Source: Pseudomonas putida
GTDB taxonomy: Bacteria; Pseudomonadota; Gammaproteobacteria; Pseudomonadales; Pseudomonadaceae
DNA: 64,000 nt
Reading direction: 5' to 3'
Assembly: GCF_001976065.1 (NCBI RefSeq)
Contig: NZ_MNAH01000009.1
Coordinates: forward strand, 182,835-246,834
This document shows, piece after piece, positions 43,525 through 53,430 of the stretch (position 1 is the stretch's first letter; each line of letters opens with the position of its first letter). A model generated the notes under the pieces. The model was given only the letters and a program-made list of their open reading frames with translations, searched no databases and was not told where the DNA came from. A program made the translations under genes and the position numbers.

Positions 43525-44742
43525 TCAGATCGCTGAGCCGAGTTGGAAGATGGGCAGGTACATCGCAACCACCAGGCCGCCGACAATAACACCCAGCACC
43601 ACCATGATGAACGGTTCCATCAGGCTGGTGAGATTGTCGACCAGATTGTCGACCTCGTCCTCGTAGAAGCCGGCGAGCTTGTCGAGCATGTCGTCGAGTG
43701 CGCCAGACTCCTCGCCAATGGCGGTCATCTGAATGGCCATGTTGGGAAAAACGCCGGTCGTACGCATGGAAAAATTCAGCTGCATGCCCGTAGCAACGTC
43801 CTGCCGAACGCGCAGCACCGCACGTTTGAACACGATGTTGCCGGTGGCGCCGGCCACCGACTCCAGGGCTTCTACCAACGGCACACCGGCGGCGAAAGTG
43901 GTCGAAAGCGTGCGGGCGAAACGGGCCACGGCGGACTTGTACATCAAGGTACCTGCCAGCGGCAGTTTCAGCAGCCAGGTGTCCATTCGATCACGAAAGC
44001 CTTGCGAGGTTTTCAAGGCGTGGCGCACAGCGAAAATGCCTGCGGTCAGCGCGCCCAGCAGCATCCACCAGCACGCCTGCATGAATTGCGACAGGTCGAT
44101 GACCATCAGGGTGAAGGCCGGCAGCTCAGCGCCAAATCCCTTGAATACGGATTCGAATTGCGGCACCACCTTGATCAGCAGGATGCCGGCCACGATGATC
44201 GCGACGCACACGACGATCAGCGGGTAGGTCATGGCCTTCTTGATTTTCGCCTTGAGACGCTCGCTTTTTTCCTTGTAGGTCGCCACCCGCTCCAGCAAGG
44301 TGTCCAGTGCGCCGGCCTGTTCCCCGGCGTCCACCAGGTTGCAGTACAACTCGTCGAAATATTGCGGTTTCTTGCGCAAGGCGCCGGCGAAGCTGTTGCC
44401 CGCCGCTACATCCTGTTTCACTTCGTCGACCAGCTTGCGCATGGCCGGGTTATCGAAGCCTTCACCGATGATGTCGAAGGATTGCAGCAACGGCACGCCG
44501 GCTTTCATCATGGTCGCCATCTGCCGGGTGAAAAGGGCAATGTCCTGGGCCTTGATGCGCTTGCCCCGATTGAAAATCGATGTGGTCTTCCTGCGCACCT
44601 TGCCGGGGTTGATACCTTGTTTGCGCAATTGCGCCTTGATCAGCGCCGGGTTCTGGCCGCTCAACTCGCCCGTTATCTTCGCGCCTTTCCGGTCTGTGCC
44701 TTCCCAGCTGTAGACGCTGGTGCTTGCTGCCTTGACTGCCAT
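43525..44742 (-). CDS. pilC: Type IV pilus platform protein PilC
   Basis: 405-residue inner-membrane platform protein with two GspF domains and three transmembrane segments. Conserved ALFTRQMATMMKAGVPLLQSF and ARTLSTTFAAGVPLVEALE. Normal length and apparently intact. In other pseudomonads pilB lies between pilA and pilC; here only 284 bases separate pilC from pilA, too little for pilB. Confidence 0.95.
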   Translation of the reverse strand: MAVKAASTSVYSWEGTDRKGAKITGELSGQNPALIKAQLRKQGINPGKVRRKTTSIFNRGKRIKAQDIALFTRQMATMMKAGVPLLQSFDIIGEGFDNPAMRKLVDEVKQDVAAGNSFAGALRKKPQYFDELYCNLVDAGEQAGALDTLLERVATYKEKSERLKAKIKKAMTYPLIVVCVAIIVAGILLIKVVPQFESVFKGFGAELPAFTLMVIDLSQFMQACWWMLLGALTAGIFAVRHALKTSQGFRDRMDTWLLKLPLAGTLMYKSAVARFARTLSTTFAAGVPLVEALESVAGATGNIVFKRAVLRVRQDVATGMQLNFSMRTTGVFPNMAIQMTAIGEESGALDDMLDKLAGFYEDEVDNLVDNLTSLMEPFIMVVLGVIVGGLVVAMYLPIFQLGSAI

Positions 44743-44874
44743 GTTCAGCCCTTTGTAACCGCCGATGCGTTGATCGCAGCCGATCGGCTCATAGATCGTG
44801 AATGTGCCGATGCGTTCCTCGGGAAGCGACTTATAGCCTAGTCAAGCGGCAGAACCAATCCAGCGCCGTTGAGG

Positions 44875-44889
44875 TGACAAAAAGTGTCA
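44875..44889 (+). promoter_or_regulatory. Inverted repeat, candidate PilR site of pilA
   Basis: Perfect TGACA-N5-TGTCA, about 100-115 bases upstream of the expected pilA transcription start. TGTC boxes at this distance are bound by PilR in P. aeruginosa. The assignment is inference. Confidence 0.55.
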
Positions 44890-44962
44890 GATAGTGCGGT
44901 TCCTGAGGGGAAAAAAGGGGCTTCGTGGCGATCGCGCGCCCCGCGGACAGGGGACGCAGGGC

Positions 44963-44979
44963 TTGGCATGGGCTGTGCT
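44963..44979 (+). promoter_or_regulatory. Sigma-54 promoter of pilA
   Basis: TTGGCATGGGCTGTGCT keeps the invariant GG-N10-GC spacing (GG at 44965-44966, GC at 44977-44978) and is close to TGGCAC-N5-TTGCW. About 48 bases upstream of the pilA start; pilA is sigma-54 dependent in P. aeruginosa. Confidence 0.7.
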
Positions 44980-45026
44980 GTGCAGGTGCAGATCATGAGA
45001 ATTCGACTCATGCACGGAGGCTGTCC

Positions 45027-45446
45027 TTGAACAATCAAAAAGGTTTTACCCTGATCGAGTTGCTGATCGTGGTGGCGATCATCGGCATTCTGGCAACGTT
45101 TGCGATACCGGCTTACTCGAAGTACCAGGCGCGGGCCAAGGTGACGGCCGGGCTGGCCGAGATATCGGCGTTGAAGGTGGCGTTCGAGGATGTGATCAAT
45201 CAGGGCGACGACCCTGATCTGGCCAAGGTCGGCGGCACGCCATCAACGTCCAACTGCACGACCTCGGCCAGCGGTAAAGCCACTGATGGTAGCGGGACCA
45301 TCGGTTGCACGATCCTTAATGCGCCGGCTCCGGTGCTGAACAAAACCATCACCCTTTCGCGTACGGCAACAGGCTGGACATGTGCCACCACCGTCGATCA
45401 GGAATACGCGCCAAAAGGCTGTACGGGCGTAGTCCCGAAAGCCTGA
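45027..45446 (+). CDS. pilA: Type IVa major pilin PilA
   Basis: 139-residue pilin. No ATG fits: the start is TTG at 45027, placed by a GGAGG ribosome-binding site at 45016-45020 with 6-base spacing. This gives leader MNNQKG cut before FTLIELLIVVAIIGILATFAIP with Glu5. Four cysteines (SNCTT, IGCT, WTCATT, KGCTG) allow two disulfides, including the C-terminal D-region loop. Divergent from pilC, with a sigma-54 promoter upstream and a terminator downstream. Confidence 0.9.
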   Translation: MNNQKGFTLIELLIVVAIIGILATFAIPAYSKYQARAKVTAGLAEISALKVAFEDVINQGDDPDLAKVGGTPSTSNCTTSASGKATDGSGTIGCTILNAPAPVLNKTITLSRTATGWTCATTVDQEYAPKGCTGVVPKA

Positions 45447-45465
45447 TACATCCGCTTATTACCGG

Positions 45466-45493
45466 ATACCCCGCTTATGCGGGGTATTTTTTT
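45466..45493 (+). terminator. Terminator of pilA
   Basis: Hairpin ATACCCCGC/GCGGGGTAT with loop TTAT, followed by seven T residues. Confidence 0.9.
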
Positions 45494-45571
45494 CTCGATG
45501 TTCAGCGGTGTCGGGTGTCTGAGAAAACTTCCCACAATTCATGGCCTTAGGCCTTCTTCAAAACCCGCAAC

Positions 45572-45610
45572 TTGCATGTAGATAATTTCCAACTCATGCA
45601 ATTTGCATGA
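45572..45610 (+). promoter_or_regulatory. Perfect palindrome and half site upstream of the BON gene
   Basis: TCATGCAATTTGCATGA (45594-45610) is a perfect inverted repeat around one base, preceded by an extra half site TTGCATG (45572-45578). It lies about 65-100 bases upstream of a sigma-54 promoter, the usual place for an activator. The activator is unknown; the motif differs from the CbrB and PilR boxes. Confidence 0.7.
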
Positions 45611-45672
45611 TTGTGAAAAATGACTGATTTTATAAGTTATTGATTTTTAAGCTATTTATACGTGTTTCAAAG

Positions 45673-45689
45673 TTGGCACAGCGTTCGCA
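45673..45689 (+). promoter_or_regulatory. Sigma-54 promoter of the BON gene
   Basis: TTGGCACAGCGTTCGCA has TGGCAC, the GG-N10-GC spacing and a -12 box TCGCA (consensus TTGCA, one mismatch). Transcription would start near 45700. Confidence 0.75.
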
Positions 45690-45754
45690 ATATCTACGGT
45701 AAGCCTGCTGACAAGACAATCAGCAGATTTTCCAGAAAAACAGGAGTTACTCGT

Positions 45755-46111
45755 ATGAAGAAGTTCGCTATTGCTGCCGCTGCTGCTACCACGCTGACCC
45801 TGGCCATGGCCAACGCTGCGTTTGCTCAAACCACCCAGGCTACCCAGTCGCCAATGGTGCTGGCTGCCGGTGAAGTGACTGAAGCAAAAGAAGCTACTTC
45901 CGATACCTGGATCACTACCAAAGTCAAAGCTGACCTGGTTACCGAGAAAGGCATTCCAGGTACCGATATCAAAGTGGAAACCAATAAAGGTGTTGTGTCC
46001 CTGTCGTCCACCGTTGCGGTAACCGACGCTCAGAAAACCACCGCGGTGGCCATCGCCAAGAAAATCAAAGGCGTCAAGGCGGTCTCCGCTGACGGCCTGA
46101 AAGCCGAGTAA
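45755..46111 (+). CDS. Periplasmic BON-domain protein
   Basis: 118-residue protein: signal peptide cleaved near AFA-QTT (residue 24), a short linker, then one BON domain (about 50-118; WITTKVKADLVTEKGIPGTDIKVETNKGVVSLSSTV), as in OsmY-like stress proteins that bind membranes. AGGAG ribosome-binding site before the ATG. A sigma-54 promoter with palindromic activator site upstream suggests tightly controlled expression. Confidence 0.9.
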   Translation: MKKFAIAAAAATTLTLAMANAAFAQTTQATQSPMVLAAGEVTEAKEATSDTWITTKVKADLVTEKGIPGTDIKVETNKGVVSLSSTVAVTDAQKTTAVAIAKKIKGVKAVSADGLKAE

Positions 46112-46220
46112 GGCAAGACTTCTCGCCTGGACTGGGAGAAGGCGCGGTAGGCGGGCTGAGCCATACGTCTGCCGCAACTTATGAAGTTCATGCGACCGGC
46201 CACAGGGATGTGGTCATTAC

Positions 46221-46246
46221 AGGCCCCGGCATTCGTGTCGGGGCCT
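46221..46246 (+). terminator. Terminator of the BON gene
   Basis: Hairpin AGGCCCCG/CGGGGCCT followed by GTTCTATTT. About 110 bases after the stop. Confidence 0.65.
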
Positions 46247-46272
46247 GTTCTATTTCGGGCCTGGGGAACAAC

Positions 46273-46300
46273 TGTGGGAGCCAGCAGGCTGGCTCCCACA
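46273..46300. repeat. REP-like palindrome between the BON and DUF748 genes
   Basis: Compact perfect palindrome TGTGGGAGCCAGC/GCTGGCTCCCACA with almost no loop, ending 3 bases before the DUF748 stop. Probably a terminator for the bottom-strand gene. Confidence 0.8.
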
Positions 46301-46303
46301 CCC

Positions 46304-49258
46304 TCACTCAGCGTCCAGGTGCATTGGGGTGACGACCTTGCCGTCCTTCTCGGCTTCACCCAACTGGGCATCGATGAAGTACACCCGATCATCGGCCAAC
46401 TGCCCCTTGTCGACCAGATAATCCTTGATGCTGCTGGCGCGTTCCTGACCCAGCTCACGCAACAGTACTTCGCTGGTACTCCAGAACTGGATCACGTCCG
46501 CACGCATTTTTGCGGTGCGTTCTTCTTTGCCCAGATCTTTCCATTCGACGGGTGGCTGGACTTTCAGGCGTGTGCGGTAGATCCCTTCCAGCAGTGGACC
46601 TTTCTCACTGTCGGGCACCTCCAGCAGACTCGCTTTCGCCGGTACCTTGTCGCCACGGCGCTGGAGCATTTTGTAGTAGTTGTACTGGTATTCCCGTTCC
46701 AGGCGTTGCTCGGCGAGCAGCGGGCCGTCGCTGCTCTTGGCTGCGGTGCCCTCGATTTCCAGGCGCAGGGCCGGGCGTTCCTTGAGGGCCTGGGACAGTT
46801 TGACCAGTGCCGCTTCGGCGTCCTTGCTCAGGTCGCTCGAGCCCGGCGCGAATGACACGGTACCCAGGTCTTGCGAACCACCTCCGCTCACCAGGCCACC
46901 GATGAGTTTGAACGGTGCGGCGGCAGCCTTGACGATCAGGTTGCGCAGGGTCTGCCAGACAATCGGCATGACGCTGAACTGCGGATTGTTCAGGTCGCCG
47001 CTCACCGGCAGTTCGATGGAAATCTTGCCGTCGACGTCCTTGAGCAGGGCAATCGCCAGTTTCAGTGGCAGGCTCACGGCGTCCGGGCTGTCGACTTTTT
47101 CGCCCAGTTGCAACTGCTCCACCACCACTTTGTTTTCAGCCTTGAGCTGGCCCTTGACGATGACGTAATGCAGTTCGAGGTTGAGCCGGCCCTTGCGGAT
47201 GCGATAACCGGCGAACTTGCCGGAGTAGGGGGTCAGCGTGGTCAGTTCCACGCGTTTGAAACTGGTGGCGATGTCGAGGCTGGCCATCGGGTCGAACGGG
47301 TTGACTGCGCCCTTGATGGTCACCGGTGCGTAACGGTCGACCTTGCCCTTGATATCGACACTGGCCGGTTTCGCCTGGCGGCTGTCGATGGTCCCGATCG
47401 AACCGTTGAGCTGCTGGATGGCAGTGGCGAAGTTAGGGGTCAGGCTGAAGTCGGCGAAGTTCGCAGATCCGTCGTTGATGGCAATGCCGCCGATATGGAT
47501 GCCCAGGGGCTTGTCCTTGCTGGCGGCCGGTTTGCTGGCGGCGGGTTTGGCGCCGGCGTCCGGCGGTTGCGGGATCAGCAGATCATCGATGTTGGTGGTC
47601 CGGTCATCGTTGATCATGAAGCGCGCATAGGGTTGCAGCAGGTTGATCTTGTCGATCGACAAGCTGTCGCCGTGCTGGTAGTTCAGGCCTTCGACCACCA
47701 ACTGTTGCCACTTGAGGAAGTCGCGGGTCTTGAGGGTATCGAGGGTGTGCAACTGATCGACCTGGGCGCGGCCGGTGACGCTGAGGGCCAGTGGCTCAGT
47801 GCTTTTCAGATTGACCGCCAGGTCGCTGCCGAGCATGCCGCTGCGCAGTTCCAGGCGAATGAACGGACTGATATAGGACTGGGCGACGCGCAAGTCGATG
47901 TCCTTGGTCTGTACGTTGAGCCTGGCGCTGACCGGCGCCAGGTTGACCTCGCCATCGGCCGTGAGCTTGCCTTGTTTGCCCACGCCGGTGTCGAGCTTGA
48001 GGGCGAAGGGCGAGCCATTGAGGCTGTCGAACTTCTGCAAGTCGAGATTCAGCGGGCTCAGTTCCACTTCCACGGGGGGTTGTGCCTTGCGGTCCGCCAG
48101 ATGCACTTTGTAATCGCGCAATTGCACATCGGTGAGCAGCACTTGCCAGGGTTTGCTCGGCACTGCCGGTTCAGGTTTCGGCGAATCGGCCGCCGCCGGG
48201 GTGCTCGGCGGTTCGGCGTTGGCCTTGGCCGCCGGCTTGGACGGTTGGCTGGCAAACAGCTTCTGCCAGTCGAGTTGGCCATCGGCTTCCAGTGCGGCCC
48301 AGGTTTCCAGCTTGTGGCTGCGGATCTTGCCGACCACCACTTGTTGTTTGGCCAGGTCCACCGTGGTTTCGCTTATGTCCAGACGCTCGAGCTTCGCCAG
48401 CGGCCGTCCGTCCGGGGCCTTGATCGCGAAAGGCGCGACGCTGACAGAGAGGTTGTTTAGCAGCAGTTCGGTTTGCTTGGCCAGGCTGAGTTTGTAGTCG
48501 GTACTGAGGCTCATCACCCCGCTTTCGAGGTCCAGGGGCACGGCGTCGCGAACATAGGGCCAGAAGGCTTTCATCTTGCCGTCGGTAATTTTCAGCTTAC
48601 CTTCAGAGGCGAACGGAATGAGGCTGAAGTTGCCGGTCCAGTCGATCTGGCCACCGTTGGGGCCAATAGCGACCAGCTCCATGTCGGCGCTGTCTTCGGG
48701 CAGGGTGCTGAGATTTTTCAGTTCGAAGTCGAGTTTGTCGTAGAGAAATTCGATCGGTTCGCTGGGGCGCTCATCCTTGAAGTGCAAGGCGCCGCCGGCC
48801 AGTTTGATCCGGTCGATGCGCAATGGGAACGGCTTGGCATTCGGGTCGGCCGGCGTGGGTTCACTCGCTGGCAGTTTGAACAGCCCGCGCAGATTGAGCT
48901 TGCCGTCCTTGCTGAAGAGGATTTCGGTCGTGGATTTTTCCAGTTCGATGTCGGACAGGTGCAGCGCCTTGGTCCAGAGACTGTCGAGCTGCAGGTTGGC
49001 GTATAGGCGTTGGAAGCCGACCTGTTCCTTGCCGGGCTCGCCGATGTTCAGGCCCCAAAGGGTCACTTCAAGGCTGAACGGGTTGAGTTCGATACGCTGG
49101 AGGGTGGCGGGCGTCGTGGCGTAGTTGGCCAGTTGTTGGTTGGCAACGCGCAACGCGATGCCGGGCAAAATCAGAAAGCCCAGCAGACTGTACAGGGCCA
49201 GAGCAGTCAACAAGGCGCCGATGGCGCGAATCAATCCTTTGTACATGTGCGGCTTCAT
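46304..49258 (-). CDS. DUF748 (AsmA-like) large envelope protein
   Basis: 984-residue protein with one N-terminal transmembrane helix (about residues 10-32) and a long repetitive beta-rich periplasmic part of the DUF748 family, related to AsmA/TamB-type lipid-transfer bridge proteins. Near residues 320-345 is a Pro/Ala/Ser/Lys-rich linker. The last 200 residues resemble an OmpA-like domain (SFAPGSSDLSKDAEAALVKL ... LEIEGTA ... LLAEQRLEREY) in degenerate form. Start at 49258 (MKPHMYKGL); a second ATG is four codons further in. Role unknown, probably outer-membrane homeostasis. Confidence 0.85.
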   Translation of the reverse strand: MKPHMYKGLIRAIGALLTALALYSLLGFLILPGIALRVANQQLANYATTPATLQRIELNPFSLEVTLWGLNIGEPGKEQVGFQRLYANLQLDSLWTKALHLSDIELEKSTTEILFSKDGKLNLRGLFKLPASEPTPADPNAKPFPLRIDRIKLAGGALHFKDERPSEPIEFLYDKLDFELKNLSTLPEDSADMELVAIGPNGGQIDWTGNFSLIPFASEGKLKITDGKMKAFWPYVRDAVPLDLESGVMSLSTDYKLSLAKQTELLLNNLSVSVAPFAIKAPDGRPLAKLERLDISETTVDLAKQQVVVGKIRSHKLETWAALEADGQLDWQKLFASQPSKPAAKANAEPPSTPAAADSPKPEPAVPSKPWQVLLTDVQLRDYKVHLADRKAQPPVEVELSPLNLDLQKFDSLNGSPFALKLDTGVGKQGKLTADGEVNLAPVSARLNVQTKDIDLRVAQSYISPFIRLELRSGMLGSDLAVNLKSTEPLALSVTGRAQVDQLHTLDTLKTRDFLKWQQLVVEGLNYQHGDSLSIDKINLLQPYARFMINDDRTTNIDDLLIPQPPDAGAKPAASKPAASKDKPLGIHIGGIAINDGSANFADFSLTPNFATAIQQLNGSIGTIDSRQAKPASVDIKGKVDRYAPVTIKGAVNPFDPMASLDIATSFKRVELTTLTPYSGKFAGYRIRKGRLNLELHYVIVKGQLKAENKVVVEQLQLGEKVDSPDAVSLPLKLAIALLKDVDGKISIELPVSGDLNNPQFSVMPIVWQTLRNLIVKAAAAPFKLIGGLVSGGGSQDLGTVSFAPGSSDLSKDAEAALVKLSQALKERPALRLEIEGTAAKSSDGPLLAEQRLEREYQYNYYKMLQRRGDKVPAKASLLEVPDSEKGPLLEGIYRTRLKVQPPVEWKDLGKEERTAKMRADVIQFWSTSEVLLRELGQERASSIKDYLVDKGQLADDRVYFIDAQLGEAEKDGKVVTPMHLDAE

Positions 49259-49351
49259 CTGTCTGGATCGGAGTGCCTTGGAGTATGGCACGCGATTTCG
49301 GTTCCGAAGTCGTCACTTCCTGCAGGATTTGTCTGAAAACAACGGCGACTT

Positions 49352-50368
49352 TCAGAACTGCAAAATCAGGGTTTTCAGCGGTGGCTGCTGGTCCATGGAC
49401 GGGAAGTCGGCGCCTGGTTTCATGACGGTCCACTCCCGTACCGGCCGACCGGCTTTCTCGGCGCAACGCAAAACCTGCTCACGCCAGTCGTCCATGCTGA
49501 CTTTTGCCAGGTTGTTGCAGCAGATCAGCACGCCATTGTCGGCGGTGGCCAGCAACGCCGGCTTGAGCAGGCTCTGATAGTCGCGCAGCAGGTCGACGGT
49601 GCCGAAAGCACTCTTGGCCCAGGCCGGTGGATCGAGCAGCACCAGGTCGTATTGACGCTGTTCCAGGCGTTGATAGCTCGGCAGTTTCTGCCCGCGACGC
49701 TGGCTAATGGGCAGGCCGGCCAACTGGCGAATGGCCGGGAAGTAGTCGGACTGGATGAATTCCATGGTCGGCAATTGCGGGTTGAGCAGGCCATTCTCGC
49801 GACCGACCGCCAGGTTGCCTTCGGCGAAGTCCAGGTTGCATACCTCGCGGGCTCCACCGGCGGCGGCGCTGAGGCCGACCCCGCAGGTGTAGGCGAACAG
49901 GTTCAGTACGCTTTTGTTCTGGCTGTGGGCCTTGACCCAGCCGCGGGTGTTGCGCAGGTCGAGGAATAGCAGCGGGTCTTGCCCGGCGTGGCGCCCGCGC
50001 ACCCGGTAATTGAGGCCCCATTCATGGCCCACCAGGTCTTGCAGCGCGGCGTCGTCGTTGCGGTAGACGGTGTCTTCGCGGTCGATGCGCGAGTTGCCAC
50101 GGGAGCGGTCGTTGTAGACCAGCAGGGTTTCAAAGCCCAAGTGCTGATTGACGATTTCGTGCAACTGCAGCAACGCTTCGCGGTCCAGCGACTGGTGGAA
50201 GCTCTGCACCATCAGTTGCGGGCCATAGCGGTCGATCGTCAGGCCGCCGGCGCCTTCCTGGCTGCCATGGAACAGGCGATAGCAGTCGGTGCCCTGGCTG
50301 TGCAACTCGGCCAGCAGATCCTGGCGGTTTTCAAGGGCGGCGCGCAGCGCCTGATTCAAGGAGGACAT
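49352..50368 (-). CDS. Class I SAM-dependent RNA methyltransferase (RlmI-like)
   Basis: 338-residue methyltransferase resembling RlmI/RlmK. SAM-binding motif LNLFAYTCGVGLSAAAGGA and catalytic-region motif LVLLDPPAWAKS are clear. It lacks an evident N-terminal PUA domain. The likely substrate is cytosine in 23S rRNA, but specificity is not shown. Confidence 0.85.
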   Translation of the reverse strand: MSSLNQALRAALENRQDLLAELHSQGTDCYRLFHGSQEGAGGLTIDRYGPQLMVQSFHQSLDREALLQLHEIVNQHLGFETLLVYNDRSRGNSRIDREDTVYRNDDAALQDLVGHEWGLNYRVRGRHAGQDPLLFLDLRNTRGWVKAHSQNKSVLNLFAYTCGVGLSAAAGGAREVCNLDFAEGNLAVGRENGLLNPQLPTMEFIQSDYFPAIRQLAGLPISQRRGQKLPSYQRLEQRQYDLVLLDPPAWAKSAFGTVDLLRDYQSLLKPALLATADNGVLICCNNLAKVSMDDWREQVLRCAEKAGRPVREWTVMKPGADFPSMDQQPPLKTLILQF

Positions 50369-50431
50369 GCCGGGCGCCTTGCAGGTGGAATTGGGCGCGG
50401 GAGTTTAACAGCATCGCGAGCAGGCTCGCGC

Positions 50432-51301
50432 CTACAACAAGCCCATACGTCTTTTCGCACGCTGCACCGAGCCATTGCGCACTGCCCAGCGCAGCATCGG
50501 CGCACTGCGGTTGACGCTGGCGCGGATCAGTTTGCGTTGCAGCGGACTTTGATGGACGCCGAGCATGTCACTCGCCCAGTCCGGCAGCAGATCGATTCCT
50601 GCCTGCATCATCAAACCGCCGAATGGTCTGGCCAGGCGGCTGGGGGAAGGGGCGTTCAACAACAATCGCAGCACTTCCCGACTGCGTTCGTCGCACAGCA
50701 GTTGCGGGCGGATGTGTTCAAGGTAATCGCAGACTTCCTGACGGGAACGCGGCACCTCGCGCGCGCCGAGGCGTTCGGCTACCAGAGCGATTTCGCCGTA
50801 GTAACGATCCTGGTCGGCCAGGGACAAGCGAGGGTTGCGGTAGCGCAAGTGGGCGGCGAGGAAGTTGCTGACCTCGGCCACATGCACCCAGGTCAGCAGC
50901 TCGGGATCGCTGGCGGCATAGGGGCGTCCGTCCGGTGCCGTACCGGTCACTTGCAGATGGATGGTGCGCACTTTCTCGATCAGCCAGTCGGCGTCCTGGC
51001 GTGAACCGAAGGTGGTGCCGGAGATGAATTGCCCGGTGCGGCGCAGGCGACCGAGCATGTCCTCGCGAAAATTCGAATGGTCCCACACACCCGCCAGGGC
51101 AAGCGGGTGCAGGGCCTGCAGCATCAGGGCGCTGATGCCGCCGATCAACATGCTGCTGAAGTCGCCGTGGACTTGCCAGCTCACCGAATCCGGCCCGAAC
51201 AGCCCGGGGTCGCCCTTGGGGTTTTCCAGGTCGAGCTTGCCCAGGGACAGGCCGGTCAGGCTCATGATCTGGGTTTCGATGCGGGTACGAATGTATTCCA
51301 T
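50432..51301 (-). CDS. MpaB-type oxygenase family protein (DUF2236)
   Basis: 289-residue protein of the DUF2236/MpaB oxygenase family. Recognisable segments are FGPDSVSWQVHGDFSSMLIGGISALMLQ with a conserved His, and LLTWVHVAEVSNFLAAH. Some members bind haem-b. The substrate is unknown. Lies 32 bases downstream of acs on the same strand. Confidence 0.85.
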   Translation of the reverse strand: MEYIRTRIETQIMSLTGLSLGKLDLENPKGDPGLFGPDSVSWQVHGDFSSMLIGGISALMLQALHPLALAGVWDHSNFREDMLGRLRRTGQFISGTTFGSRQDADWLIEKVRTIHLQVTGTAPDGRPYAASDPELLTWVHVAEVSNFLAAHLRYRNPRLSLADQDRYYGEIALVAERLGAREVPRSRQEVCDYLEHIRPQLLCDERSREVLRLLLNAPSPSRLARPFGGLMMQAGIDLLPDWASDMLGVHQSPLQRKLIRASVNRSAPMLRWAVRNGSVQRAKRRMGLL

Positions 51302-51333
51302 GGTGTCCCGGTTTTGACTTCAGAAGCAGTACG

Positions 51334-53271
<1,938 letters not shown>

Positions 53272-53278
53272 GACGGTT

Positions 53279-53295
53279 CCTTCTTCTTGTTTTGG
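53279..53295 (-). promoter_or_regulatory. Hfq/Crc A-rich (CA) motif at the acs ribosome-binding site
   Basis: On the bottom strand CAAAACAAGAAGAAGG contains AACAAGAA (AAnAAnAA) and merges with the ribosome-binding site 8-10 bases before the acs ATG. This placement is typical of Crc-repressed genes. Confidence 0.62.
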
Positions 53296-53320
53296 CGAAG
53301 AGGGGAGCTGCGCGACCCTC

Positions 53321-53409
53321 GTAGGAGCTGGCTTGCCAGCGAAAGCGGTGGATCAGTCAATACCTATGTCGACTGACACACCGCAATCGCTGGCAAGCCA
53401 GCTCCTACA
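53321..53409. repeat. REPIN between acs and pgi
   Basis: Arms GTAGGAGCTGGCTTGCCAGC and GCTGGCAAGCCAGCTCCTAC with inner GCGAAAGCGGTG/CACCGCAATCGC. Same subtype as at 15881. It lies in the acs leader/pgi 3' region. Confidence 0.9.
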
Positions 53410-53430
53410 AAGGTTAGTACAAGCGTCAAG

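Noticed and set aside
46871..48460. 529-codon open frame opposite the DUF748 gene
   Set aside because: Mirror frame of a convincing membrane-anchored protein; no ribosome-binding site or family match.
50413..50437. REP-like sequence between the methyltransferase and MpaB-like genes
   Set aside because: Only GCGAGCAGGCTCGCGCCTAC remains, a short inverted repeat too weak to call a REP element with confidence.
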